The position numbers and the translations under genes are program-made. The notes under the pieces are model-generated. The model saw only the letters and a program-made list of their open reading frames with translations. It did no database searches and had not been told where the DNA came from. A stretch of 64,000 nucleotides of DNA from Zygnema cylindricum (Eukaryota; Streptophyta; Zygnematophyceae; Zygnematales; Zygnemataceae). Of the stretch, positions 10,339-20,689 are shown in pieces (within the stretch, counting starts at the first letter, position 1; each line of letters opens with the position of its first letter). Where the stretch lies: assembly GCA_037447655.1 (NCBI GenBank), contig JBBHKE010001456.1:124001-188000 (forward strand). The letters are read 5' to 3'.

Positions 10339-10440
10339 GGTAACACTTCCGCTAGATGAAACGGCTAAGGCTACCGGCTACTTCTTGTCTGCCGGCCGGC
10401 AGGTACAAGGATCAAATCCTGCCGCCGGCACATACATTTT
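10339..10440 (+). promoter_or_regulatory. antisense tRNA-like module in element 1 5' LTR
   Basis: AACGGCTAAGGC (10360-10371), GGATCAAATCC (10409-10419) and TTTT (10437-10440) repeat the 3' LTR arrangement. Differences between the two copies lie mostly outside the boxes. Confidence 0.5.
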
Positions 10441-10493
10441 AATTAAATATATAAACCCTAATATAAAATTCCCGTAAACCTCAGGATAGCCAA

Positions 10494-10580
10494 GGTAGCC
10501 ATGGCTCTAGCTTCCTCTCCAATTTCTCAGTGACTGCGACAAGTTTGAGAGTTGGAGAGAGAAGTTAGAGATAGACTGCC
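10494..10580. other. conserved LTR hairpin
   Basis: GGTAGCC...TCTAGCTTCCTCTCCAA pairs with TTGGAGAGAGAAG...TAGACTGCC to give a long imperfect stem. The loop holds CAGTGACTGCGACAAGT, whose complement ACTTGTCGCAGTCACTG recurs in LTR hairpins of other families. Confidence 0.55.
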
Positions 10581-10639
10581 TCGACTTCTATATTTCTTTT
10601 CAGACCTAGAAAATACTAATAAAACCATTAGTTTCTACA

Positions 10640-11421
10640 ATGTGTCTAAGTCCATAGCTATCACTCTTTTAAATCTAACCAAGTCTTTGGAAATTTGGGA
10701 AACACTAATTCAGATTTATAAAAGTGAGACTATACAGAGGCAGCAATTAGTAAAACAGGAAATAGAGGCCTATGTTTATAAAGGCGGTAGCATGATAGAG
10801 TTTTGCAATGATATTGCTGCGTTATATGTTGAGCTTGCTAGTGCGAGATATGTAGAATCTGAGGAGAGAAAGATTTATACAATAATCATTAAACTCCCAT
10901 ATGAGTACGAAGACATCATTTACCGTATGCAGGGAATGGATGGATCCTCATGGACTTGGAGCATTACCATGGGGATAATACTTGTGAGGGAAAGCTCTTT
11001 CGAGCTTCGTAGGGGAAGTGACACGGGGACTGCATTTATAGCAGGTGGTGACTGGCGAAAGCGTGATGAGAGGAACGGTGGTGACGAGCGGAAGCGTGAT
11101 GAGAGGAAGAAAGACAAAGGTAAACCTTATCGGAACTTTGGTGAAAAGAGAGGGAGAAGAAAAGAAAGGGGAGCTTTGGAAAAAGGGGTTTGCTTCTTTT
11201 GTAGAAAACTAGGTCACCATATGGAGGAGTGTCCTCGTTTGGAAGAACTTAGAAGTTGGAGTGTGAATGAGGAGGAAGAAGGGGAAGAGGAGAAAGAGGA
11301 TGAAGAAATCTTGGAGCTTCTTCACATCGGTAGAATGGAGAAGAGAGAAAAGTACACAGAAATTCCACGAAGGCAATTGTGTGCTTTTGGAGGTATAAGG
11401 GGAAGAGGAGAAAGAGGATGA
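10640..11421 (+). CDS. gag of gag-only copia element NA2 (5' truncated)
   Basis: The frame is open from the junction with element 1 to the stop at 11421; the reading frame runs on into the LTR at the left, but that part is not gag. It shows the gag domain (LEIWETLIQIYKSETIQRQQ, SMIEFCNDIAAL, YEYEDIIYRMQGMD), a basic stretch RKRDERKKDKGKP and a zinc knuckle CFFCRKLGHHMEEC (about 11190-11231), then an acidic tail and EIPRRQLCAFGGIRG. The N-terminal about 100 residues and the 5' LTR are missing. A 118-bp tandem duplication at the 3' end shifts the frame and creates the stop. The role would be RNA packaging. Confidence 0.7.
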
Positions 11422-11517
11422 ATATATTTTAGAGCTTCTCCGGATTAGTAGTATGGGGAAGAGAGAAGAGCACACAAAAATTTCACTAAAGCAACAATGT
11501 GCTTTTGGAGGTATAAG
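11283..11517 (+). repeat. 118-bp tandem duplication at gag/ORF2 border
   Basis: Two copies, 11283-11400 and about 11401-11517, both start GGAAGAGGAGAAAGAGGATG and end GCTTTTGGAGGTATAA. They are about 80% identical. 118 is not a multiple of three, so gag ends in the second copy and the next ORF begins there. Confidence 0.75.
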
Positions 11518-12151
11518 GGAAGTAAAGAGAGAGGAGATACTTGAGAGAGTTCAAAATATTGAGGATAGTTTCATAGATATTTTGGAAACAAAAAACTGGT
11601 CGGAAAGGGAGACCTCAACGCATTCTGAGGAAATGGGAGAAGTGAAACTAGAAGGAGTTTTTAAAGATAAGGGAGAAGAGGAATATTTAACGAAAGGTTT
11701 AGGGGAGGAGAAATACTTATTGGGAATAAATTTAGAAAGAGAGAGTGGAAAGAAATCCATGGGAGAGAGTGAGGAAAGTTCAATTTTTGCGGGTAATGGG
11801 TTTGACATCGCTAAAAGAAGTGATGGTATTTATGAAAGTGTGCCTATAAAAGGGTTAGCATCTGGATGTATGTTGCAGATTGGAGATGGGGCTGGCTGTT
11901 TGGATTGCAAGAGGGAAATTGGTTTGTGTGTGGATGGAAAAGTGATGAGGTGGATAAAATCTTTGCTCGTATTTATGAAAAGTGGGATGTTAAATAAAAT
12001 GTGTGATGCAAATATTATTTCGATTCATCTAATTCATTGTGTTAAATACGAGAGTATTTTTCTTAAGTTTTATAAAAGGAAAAAGAAAAAGAAAAAAGGG
12101 GAGGGGATGTTCGTTTATTTGTTTGTAAGAATTAGAAAAGAAATAGACTAG
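11453..12151 (+). CDS. ORF2 of gag-only element: diverged RNase H-like protein
   Basis: An open frame of 232 codons. Residues about 10-25 repeat the gag/protease border (CAFGGIREVKREE). A glutamate/lysine-rich linker follows, then GLGEEKYLLGINLE (RT end) and an RNase H-like part: DIAKRSDGIYE, MLQIGDGAGCLDC, MRWIKSLL (against MWVKSLL) and MCDANIISI (against FCDNQAAI). The first and last acidic RNase H residues look kept, but the middle E of the STMEA motif is not recognisable. It ends RKEID with the same stop and PPT context as the full polyprotein (KLKID). Protease, integrase and RT cores are deleted. Whether the protein is made, and has activity, is unknown. Confidence 0.6.
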   Translation: MGKREEHTKISLKQQCAFGGIREVKREEILERVQNIEDSFIDILETKNWSERETSTHSEEMGEVKLEGVFKDKGEEEYLTKGLGEEKYLLGINLERESGKKSMGESEESSIFAGNGFDIAKRSDGIYESVPIKGLASGCMLQIGDGAGCLDCKREIGLCVDGKVMRWIKSLLVFMKSGMLNKMCDANIISIHLIHCVKYESIFLKFYKRKKKKKKGEGMFVYLFVRIRKEID

Positions 12152-12153
12152 AA

Positions 12154-12164
12154 AATAAAGGGAG
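12154..12164 (+). other. polypurine tract of NA2
   Basis: AATAAAGGGAG lies between the ORF2 stop and the LTR start TGTTGATA. Confidence 0.75.
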
Positions 12165-13106
12165 TGTTGATATTTGAGTATTTTCTAGGTCTTTATTAGG
12201 ATAGAAAAGGAGCAAAGGCAGTCTGCCTCTGACTCCCTTCTCCAAGCCCCCACACTTGTTGTAGTCACTGAAGGCTAGAAAGGGGGCTAGAGCCATGGCT
12301 GCCTAATCTCTACAGAGAGACAAGGGTAGATATAAGTAGGTTTACTAAAAGGGTAGTTGCGGATCCAAGAATTGATCCTGGTACCTATCATCCGTTAATT
12401 CATCCGTAGCCGGTAGCTTTATCTGTTTAGCCTAGGGCTAGTACTACGACATATGGGGTTTGATAGCAAAATAAATAGTTACTTGCAGGTTATTTCATTT
12501 AACTGGATTACGGGTAATACGACATCGAAACAATAGTACTTTAAAGTACTTGACGAAACAAATAGTACGGACATTTGTTCCGACGGCCTGTATTAAATAT
12601 CGATGTAAATCGGACGACCGTGATTAGCGCCGGTTTCAAGGAATGGATAATTTGGCGGTTTGCAGACATCACCACTCCGTATGACACGTGGCGACATCGT
12701 ACGGGTTGTGGAATCTCTGGAACGGAACACAACAAATTCGGAAGTGACAAATGTCACATTATGGCAATATCGTACAATGTCCGTACAGAATGTACTCCGG
12801 CACGTGTACTTTCTTGTACGGTACCATTTTTTCTGACGCGGCATGACCTGGCTTAGTGGAGAGGTAAGATTTGGAGGCAGGAATTCCGGAGATTATAAGA
12901 GCGAATTCGGATAGGACATGTGTTAACTTTTTAGCCATGTCGTACAATGACCGTACAAAAGGTACACCGGCATCTGTACCTTTATGTACTATACAGTAAT
13001 GTGATTGGTCCGTACCTCATTACTAGAGGGTTTAGAGAGGGGTTTAGGACTTAGAATATTTCGGGTAGGTAGCCACCTCTCTCCTAGAGAGCACCTTATA
13101 TAATTG
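12165..13106 (+). repeat. 3' LTR of NA2, truncated
   Basis: Very similar to 436-1370 of the first LTR (same start TGTTGATATTTGAG, same hairpin, same GTAC blocks and CTCTCTCCTAGAGAGC). It is cut just at the TATA region (CCTTATATAA), so R and U5 are lost. The likeness suggests that 436-1747 and this LTR once bounded one element, with later changes between them. Confidence 0.75.
12347..12438 (-). promoter_or_regulatory. antisense tRNA-like module in LTR
   Basis: The minus strand shows an A-box-like segment GGCTAAACAGATAAAGC (12419-12435), GGATCAATTCT (12368-12378) and TTTT at 12347-12350. Confidence 0.45.
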
Positions 13107-13290
13107 GTTATAATGATTCGCTTTGGAAATGAATTGTTACGTCTAGCGTGTCGTCTCAGTTCCAGTTTTACTGGTTCGTTTTACTTCAATGTTTGGATTC
13201 AGTTTGGCGTCATTTGATTTAATTTGACGTCTTATGAGTTGTTAGTTGTTTCGTCCGTTGCATATTGTCCGGTACGGTTTATGATGTTTT
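13107..13290. other. unexplained spacer
   Basis: T-rich sequence with several GTTCGTTT/TTGACGTC-like words between a cut LTR and a copia RNase H fragment. I see no ORF, repeat or known motif. Confidence 0.4.
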
Positions 13291-13787
13291 TTGTATTTGG
13301 GAGGGGATAATACTCACATCACCACTTAGAGTGATGCCAGTTATGGGGATGCTCCAATTAGGAGGTGTACATCTGGGTATGTGTTGTATGTTGGGAATGG
13401 GGCTTGTTGTTGGAGTAGCAAGCAACAAAAGGTGATTGCTCAATCCACCATCGAGGCTGAGTATACGGCCTCTTGTTTGGCTGTGAAAGAATTAATGTGG
13501 GTGAATCTTTGCTTCAAGAACTGAGATATATGAGGAATGGAGTGCAAAAGATATTTTGTGATAATCAAGCTGCTATTGCAATTGTAGCAAACCCTCAACA
13601 TCACTTTAAAGCAAAACATATGGATATTCGTTTGACCTTTGTTCGAGAAAAGGTTGAGAAAAAAATAATTAGTTTGGAATATAGATCGGATGGAGAGATG
13701 GTAGCAAATATGATGACTAAGCTGGTTCCCTTTCCTGAATTGATATTTTGTAAGGAGAAGTGTGGACCGAAAGAAAAGATAGACTAG
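13291..13787 (+). pseudogene. copia RNase H remnant
   Basis: Translation gives LYLGGDNTHITT, a stop in place of W, then SDASYGDAPIRRCTSGYVL, STIEAEY and, after a frameshift near 13500, IFCDNQAAIAIVANP, KAKHMDIRL and the C-terminal end GPKEKID. The rest of the polyprotein upstream is missing. It is the 3' end of an element whose LTR follows at 13801. Confidence 0.85.
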
Positions 13788-13789
13788 AA

Positions 13790-13800
13790 AATAAGGGGAG
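13790..13800 (+). other. polypurine tract
   Basis: AATAAGGGGAG stands directly before the LTR start TGTTGAAA. Confidence 0.85.
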
Positions 13801-14950
13801 TGTTGAAAAATGGTATTTTACAATCTATCTCTTTAGTCAATCTGTGGTTATTTCATTGTTCTCTTACTTGTCATAGTCACTAAGAACTTGCAGGCAATCA
13901 TGGCTACCTCATGCAAATGAGAAGACAAGTAGGAGATAGAGATTTTGCAAAAGATATATTTGCGAGGGGCAAGAATGCAAAAGATATATATGCCAAGGGC
14001 AACAATTGATCTTGTGACCTTTCGGATGACAATCGTACGGATTAGCCGTCCGCCTTCTCCAGTAGGTCTTTAAGATTCGATGCATGTATTGTATTTGATA
14101 AATATATAAAAGGTGACACGGCGACATAAGTCATTTAACATCTAACAAAACAAAAGGAACATGGGAAGGAAAGTACAGTAAGGAGTACTCTATCGCATTA
14201 AATAAATGTAACGACATTTAATTTCAACAGACGAAATTTAATGTTTTCTATGATCGACGACTCGTAAAGGAGCCAAGATTTTCAACGGTCAACATGGGAC
14301 AAAATCCGTTGAAATTCAAACAGTCAACACGTAAAATAATTTCAACGGTCGACGTTTTTCGGCGCGCCGTCAGGATCGGACGACCGATATTGATTACCGA
14401 ATAACGAACGGACGGCACGCGTAAGTGCTGGAAAGCCGGGGAGAATATTTGAACTTACTTCGCGAATAAAGAGGAAAATGACACGTGGCATCATCCTATA
14501 GTATGTTGGAGAAGAAAAAGACAAAATGACGATGACTTTTATGCCACGTGGCAAACCAGGGTGGTGGCGAATATTTATGTACATAAAGTACGGCGGCTAT
14601 TGTACTTTGAATGTACATAATTTAGCGTACAATGTTTTGATTGGTCTAGAGTAGTTAAGAGTAGGTTCTTAGGACTTAGATTTTTTTTTTGAAAGTTCTC
14701 TCTCCCACAAGCCATCTGTATAAATAAGCCGTCTTTAAACAACCATAACTTAATGCTCTGGTGAGTAAATCAATGATTTTTTTTGCTGCCAACTCACGGG
14801 ATTTCAGGCTACAAAGGGGTGTAGTTGGTCAGAGTTTTTTGCGTGCCAGGGTGGCACTTATTCATTGCCAAAGTCAAAAGTGAAAATATTATTCTATAGG
14901 CTTCATATATGCTGGACATTCTGTGTACCAATGGAGGTCACAGAATTACA
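13801..14950 (+). repeat. 3' LTR
   Basis: Runs from TGTTGAAAAATGG to GGAGGTCACAGAATTACA, 1150 bp. It contains two G-box motifs (CACGTGGC near 14484 and GCCACGTGGC near 14552), the conserved ACTTGTCATAGTCACT loop sequence near 13870, TATAAAT near 14722 and the TTTTTGCT tract before U5. A weak tRNA-like segment lies at about 13990-14070, minus strand. The matching 5' LTR is not in the window. Confidence 0.8.
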
Positions 14951-15659
14951 CCATGTGTGTCCGGTGGAGCAAAGTTAAGTCCCATGTTTCACGACCACCA
15001 TTCACCAACGTTAACGTTCGCATGATGACTCAGGCTTGAGATCGACCCCCTTTTTGTGAGCAGTCAAGCAAATGGACAACCTTATCTTTGATAAACTGGC
15101 CACAAATTCAACGGGGCTTGCCTAAGAGCGAGGGGTGCAACAAGCTCGAACAGAAGCAAATTGCATAAAAAATTGAAGAAAATATAAGCGAAGTGAGGAA
15201 AAAATTTAGGTCCAACGAGCTAATCCCTAGCCCGTTGCGTCGAAAAAATGGAAGTCAAGCCCATTCCTCTCCCGTAGGCAGCCCTTTCAAAAGGTATTTG
15301 GAAGGTTAGAGTCATACTTTATCGGCAATGTGTTATTATTGCACAAGTGAGTGAGTGCTAGTGATAAAGGAAAAAAATTGAGGAATTGCATATTGAGCCT
15401 CAACATGTAATAACAGAGCAGTAGACGATGACAATTGTTTAAATGTTAACGACCATTAATTGGCAATAGATCATGGACCAAGATTATTGAAGTCCCACCT
15501 AAATGTGCAAATTATTCATGTCCCCGTGCTTTGTAAAAAATCGTCATGTCGGAGGATATATAAGCACTTTGAGCATTATAATGTACGCGATAATCATATC
15601 GTAGTAGTATATATATATTATTCATGCCAGATTACTCTTTATGGAGTAAGAACGTTACC
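14951..15659. other. non-coding sequence without recognised feature
   Basis: About 700 bp with mixed composition. Six-frame reading shows only short ORFs, no copia motifs and no LTR words. It may be old host intergenic DNA. Confidence 0.45.
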
Positions 15660-16554
15660 ATAGGGATGATTCTTAAGCAGGAAAACACTTTGGAGCTTCG
15701 TAGGGGAAGTGATAGGATGAATGCACTATCAACTGGTAGTGAAAGGGGGAAGCGTGACGAGAGGAATCATGGTGATTAGCGGAAGAACCTTATCGGAACT
15801 TCGGTGGAAAGAGAAGAAAATGAAAAGAAAGAGGAGCTTCGAAAAGAGGGGTTTGCTTCTTTTGTAGGGAACCGGGTCACTATATGGCAGAATGTTCTTG
15901 TTTGGAAGAAATTAGAAGTTCGAATATGAATGAGGAGGACGAAGGGGAAGAGGAAAAACATGATAAAGATATTTTGAAGTTTCTCCACATTGCTAGTATA
16001 GAGAAGAATGAAAAGCACATAGAAATTCCACGAAAACAACATTGTGCTTTTGGAGGTATAAAGGAAGTGAAGAAAAAGGAGGTACTTGAGGGAGTTAAAC
16101 ATGATGAGGATGTCAAGGAGTGTAGAGTAAATGACTTAGAAATGAGAAAGTCATATCGAGAATTAAAACTAGAAGAAGGGAAAATAAGAAATATTAAGGA
16201 TATTCTAATAGATATTTTGGAGAAAGAAAACTGATTAAAAAAGGAGACTTCAGTTGATTCCGAAGAAAGGGGAAAAATGAAACCTTAACGGATTTCGAGA
16301 AAAAAGGAGAGGTAAATCAAGAAGGAGCTTCAAAAGATAGGGGAGAAAAGGAAGATTTAATAGAACGTTTAGGGGAGGAGAAATATTTTTTGGGAATCAA
16401 AATGAAAAGTGATAGTGAAAAGACTCATATGGATCAAAAAAGGGGAAGTGGGGAAAAATCATAGAATGGGGTAATTATCATGGATAATCATTTAAATGGG
16501 GAAGATACAAAATTTATAAGAACTTTAGTAAGGATTAGTGGTTTTTGGATATGT
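15660..16554 (+). pseudogene. gag-only element NA3 remnant
   Basis: A third copy of the gag-only family. It starts in mid-gag (ENTLELRRGSDR) and has the knuckle CFFCREPGHYMAEC at about 15856-15897, an open stretch 15884-16234 with IPRKQHCAFGGIKEVKKKE and DLEMRKS, then after stops the sequence ERLGEEKYFLGIKMKSDSEK that marks the RT-end remnant. The RNase H-like part is gone. Upstream gag and the 5' LTR are missing. Shared deletion borders with 1764-3603 and 10640-12151 support one family. Confidence 0.7.
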
Positions 16555-17240
16555 TTTTGATGAGACGACCATCGCTACAGCCGCCCCCCGGAATGGGCTT
16601 TTGGCAGCTTTTTGGAGATAGGGTTACGCGATGCCACGTGGCGCCACATTATTGGATACCAAAGAAGATGGGAGGAGGAACCATGGCTCCCGGTTTGACA
16701 AGCGTCACCTTGTAGGCCATGTCGTACAATGGATGTATAATAAGTACATCGCCCACTGTACCTTTTTGTACTATACATTGTTTTTATTGACTAGGGTTTA
16801 GTAGTTGGTAGTCGTGAGTAGGTAGACCAAGACTTAGTGAAATTTATATACCTCTCTGTAAGGGAGCTTGTAACTATAAAGGTCATCTTTGGCCAGCCAT
16901 AACTAAAGCAAATTCAATGATTCTTTTTGCTGCGGACTCTAGGGAGTCCACGCTACACACGAGTCTAGTTGGTTATAGATTTTTCTTGCCAGAGTGGCAG
17001 CATTTAGAAAAGAAATTCAAAGTGGGGGAATGTGTCCATATACTCATATTATATCTTCGCATTCAATGGGGGAATTGAGCACAGAGAAAGTATTCTTCCA
17101 CAAGGGTGAAGCTCTATTGGGATTTTGACTGTCAAGGTGTTAGTCATTTCAGTTTTTATCAACTTGGAGTCGGCACTTTCTAGATAAGCTTCTTTGGATC
17201 TACGATTTCGGTGGGGGAATGGAGCCCATAGAATTTGAAG
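16555..17240 (+). repeat. LTR fragment (3' part)
   Basis: Contains the G-box (16633-16642), GTAC repeats, CTATAAA near 16875, TTCTTTTTGCTGCGGACTC with an inverted GAGTCC, and ends CCCATAGAATTTGA. The first about 400 bp (hairpin and tRNA-like module) are missing. Confidence 0.7.
16633..16642. promoter_or_regulatory. G-box/ABRE palindrome
   Basis: GCCACGTGGC, the palindromic core bound by plant bZIP and bHLH factors. It recurs at the same place in other LTRs, for example 21665-21674, 33869-33878 and 44442-44451, where surrounding sequence has diverged. Confidence 0.5.
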
Positions 17241-17553
17241 GCTACAGATAGAATGTTTGGTAAACAATGACACACATAATTTTTGGTGAATGCCAAAAAC
17301 AACTGCAGCGGAATGTAGCTGATGACGACTTCACAGCTACACCGCTAATTTTTATTAGTGCTAATAACACTAATTCGGTCGAAACTTTTTATCACAAAAA
17401 AATCACAAAATAGAGTTAACAACATTATTTGAGGACATTGACTACAATCTGTCACGTCTTCAGCACTAAATTAGTATCGTTATTTCTAATTTCGCATTAA
17501 GACTAATAAATCTTTAACATTAATAATAAGTAGCGATGTCGAGACAGCTTTGT
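17241..17553. other. AT-rich spacer
   Basis: No ORF or retroelement motif is recognised between two LTRs of opposite orientation. Confidence 0.4.
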
Positions 17554-18444
17554 TGTAATTTTGTGACCTCCATTGGCCCACAGAATGTCCAACTTATATG
17601 AAGCCTCTAGGATAATATTTTCCCTTATGACATCTTGACCAAATAAAAGCGCACAATCAGAAAAGAGCTCTAACTAACTTCTCCCTTGTGAAGGTGGGAC
17701 TCCCTTAAGTCAAACACAAAAAGAACTTCTACATTTGCTCCCCTGAGTAGTAAGTTAAGGCTAGCTTTAGATGGCCCATAAACACAAAAGGTATCTCAAA
17801 GAGAGGAGCCTAAAAAAATTACTAAGTCCTAAATCCCTCTGTGAACCCCCTACTACTAATTTACTTTACTAATCATAAGACTGTAAAGTAGAAGAAAGTA
17901 CACATGCCGCTCTACTTTTTGTACGGCCATGGTACGGCATGGCCTTTCCGGTGACGTCTATCAGTTCTTGAGCCATGGTCGCTCATCCTATTATGTTCGT
18001 TGTCCACTCATTGCTTGCCACATGTCATCTACCAAGGTAAGCTGATAAACCGCCAAAAATACCACTTCGGTGCATCGGCTCCACTTTGTGCTGTCTGATC
18101 TGAGCTGACAATTAATTACATCCGTTGAAATTCAATGTTGTTCATGTATGTCGTTTTTTTTTCGTAATCTGTTAAATAGAGTATGTACAATCGTACATCT
18201 TTTAATACGAATCACATAACGGTTAAGACGAACTGCTACGTTGTATGGCGGTCATGGTGTAGGACATAGGATCAAATACAATATGGATCAAATCATTTTG
18301 TTAAGTATTTTTTTCTCTCTCTCTCTTTTTAGTCTATACCTTGTTTGCCGAGGAGGCAACCATGGTGGCTTTCCGCCTAACTCTCTCTCTCTTATCTACA
18401 GTTTAGGAAATAAACTAGTGAAATGAAAAATAACTTTTTCAACA
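17554..18444 (-). repeat. LTR (minus orientation)
   Basis: The plus strand reads TGTAATTTTGTGACCTCC...TTTTTCAACA, with CTCCCCTTATT after it. On the minus strand this is PPT followed by an LTR starting TGTTGAAAAAG. It is 891 bp. The tRNA-like module is nearly worn away (GGATCAAAT remains near 18270). Confidence 0.8.
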
Positions 18445-19321
18445 CTCCCCTTATTGTTTTTCACTTTTATGTTTCAATCTATATTTTTCTCTCTATAAAT
18501 ATCAATTTTGGAGAAACCACAGATTTCGTCTTTCTATCCGCCACCATTTCCCCATAGCTGGCGTCACTCCATGTGGTGATGTCTGTATTTCCCCCGCCCA
18601 AATGCAATCATAGATCTCAAGTTCTTACCAAGTATCTCTTTTATCTCTTTGCTGCCTCTCAGTCTATCTTCCTACGATCATCTTGACTCCTACTTAGAAC
18701 TCCTACAATTGTTGATATGTCTAGATGGGTATAATTCATTAAGTAATTTAAACTCCCTACAATCTTTCTATAGGGAATATGTTTTATGAACTCTCTCGCT
18801 TCTTCATCCATGTGATCTAGGATTAACATTACTCCCTTCAACCTCCCCTTAGACGCCTTTCTATAAGTCAATTGAAATATAAAAACTGTTAACTTTCTTC
18901 ATCTGAAACATTTTCAACATGTTTCTTATTTGTTCTTTGAGAGTCATTTTTATCATTCTCTTTTCTTTATATGTTTCCATATGAATTCTAAAAATATATC
19001 TAATTGCTCTTAGATCTTTCATATCAAACTGACTCCTTAAATCCTTCTAAACTTAATGATTTTTTCACTTGACTTAATCAAGACGAATCAATCATAAACA
19101 TATATAGCAACAAAAAATTACACCATTCTCATCTTTAAACAAATAGATAGAATGGTTTGAACTAATTCAGATGTATCCAAAGTTAGTCAAGATCTCATCC
19201 AACTTGACATCTATAAAGAGATTTGTTTGATTTGCACACCTTACACTCTTGTCCATTCTCCACAAAACTTTTCATTTTTTCATGAAGATTTCTTGTTGTT
19301 GAACCTCCATGTTTTCCCCTG
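18445..19321 (-). pseudogene. copia RT-RNase H remnant
   Basis: After the PPT (18445-18455) the minus strand encodes the RNase H end, then HIPYRKIVGSLNYLMNYTHLD and VGVLSRSQDD (RT/RNase H connection) and weak RT sequence up to NMEVQQQEIFMK. Many stops and indels. The RNase H core is partly deleted. It breaks at 19321, where sequence of another composition begins; the next upstream RT piece of the same orientation resumes at about 20690. Confidence 0.75.
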
Positions 19322-20689
19322 CTGTTGTTTTTGAAAAGTTCGTTTCGTGCGTACTCGACATTTTGTGTGCACGCGATATTTCGCGTGCGTAATATATTAT
19401 CGAAAGTAATGTGGTGGCTCGAATGGATTTGTGGATTGGGGGATTAATGTACGAGTTAAATTAAAGGGACGTGAGGTAGTAATTGAATGGTACGGAATGC
19501 TTTAAGAAATGGACAGGGGATCGCGACACAATCCGATGTAAAGTTTATGAAATGTACGTCGCCGGTACGGAATATATAACTTGGACAAATGTACTTTATA
19601 TGCGACAAGCGACGTTTATTATAAATGACGTCTACTTTATTTGCCGCATTTATTGCAAAGGACTTGACTGCGGTACGGAAATGATTTTGGTTGTACGATT
19701 ATTATTTTAACAAGTGGACGTCAATGACTGAATTCGCTTCGCGACGTCGTGGGTTATTTGACGACTCGCGTGGATTTCGTTTGGATTTTTGTGACCACGT
19801 GGCGCGACATCGAGGGTGCCGAATAAGATCGACGGACGGCGGATAAAGGCCCGCCGTTATTTTTCAAGTAGTGGGGACGCGAAATCGCGTCAATCACACG
19901 ATGTTTATTTTGGACGTCCCGGATTGTTTGACGAAATTTGAGGAGTTTCGTTGAGTGACTCAGCATGACTGAGCATACGATTTTGTGAGATTGCGTGTAC
20001 TTTGTAAATATTTACAACAATAGTTTGTCTTTTGTGTATTAGTTATTAGTGTAGATTTATTCATTCTGGCATACCTCAAAGTATTCGGGTATACTAACAT
20101 TAATAGAGGTAGCTAGTAGATTGCGTACGGCTGGTATGCCTCCGTACACTCAGTAATGAGCTCTAGTGTATATTTGTAGGACTCTGTCATTTTTTAGTCT
20201 TAGGAACTTTCAACACCAAAAATTGTTTATGATCATTTTCGGTAATTTTATTTGAGAATTTCTCTCAGATCTGTTGACAAAATTATGTGAAATTTTCCAT
20301 GTTTGTTCCTCCTTGTATTTTCTACATTTTCACAGATTTTTAGACCTATTGTGTGTCTGGTCTGAGTGTAACTTCATTGTGAAGTTGTCGGTTGTATCAA
20401 AGTTCTGGCAAACTGTTTTTCTGCAACTTTGACTAGATTATGTGATCACTCTGTTTATTATTTTTATCTGAAACTTTGTGAGGTTAGTTTATAGCTTAGA
20501 AACTATCTGTGTATTTAGTTTCAGCTCGTTTTCTTATTTCTGTAGAATTCGGTGTTGATTCAAAGTAGGTTGTTGTTGGGTAGTCTGTGGTGCTTCCAAG
20601 GGTAAATCCATGTCTAGAAATGGCTATGGACAACAGCTGCTGCCAGACTACGGAGAATTATGACTACCGAAGCAAATTTCTCCTCTTAA
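19322..20689. other. unexplained insertion inside a copia RT
   Basis: About 1.4 kb splits copia RT sequence between the segment before the motif FAPVV and the segment DMEV. The first part (19322-20214) has many CG-containing words, starts TGTTGTTTTTGAAAAGTTCG and ends GGAACTTTCAACA, short inverted ends like an LTR. The second part (20215-20689) is T-rich. It has no PBS, PPT or long ORF. It could be a solo LTR of an unrelated family plus filler. Confidence 0.4.

Larger units (their letters stand above)
4199..10639 (-). mobile_element. full-length, potentially active copia element (element 1)
   Basis: The element is 6441 bp. It has two LTRs (9591-10639 is 5', 4199-5238 is 3'), PBS 9575-9590, one uninterrupted gag-pol ORF, and PPT 5239-5249. 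From 4390 the 3' LTR is about 98% identical to the 5' LTR, but its outer 190 bp (U5) are strongly different. The flanks (ATAAC left, ATGTG right) are not a target-site duplication. Its right end abuts gag sequence of a gag-only element, its left end a truncated LTR. I infer a young insertion whose left end was later exchanged by recombination. Confidence 0.9.
9591..10639 (-). repeat. 5' LTR of element 1
   Basis: 1049 bp, from TGTAGAAA (minus strand, at 10639) to the end ...GAGTTTCA at 9591, next to the PBS. It contains the U5 hairpin GACTC/GAGTC-like segment, a cluster of GTAC and CCGTAC motifs, a conserved long hairpin at 10494-10580 and a tRNA-like module on the other strand. The right end abuts ATGTGTCTAAG of a gag-only element. 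Confidence 0.88.
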
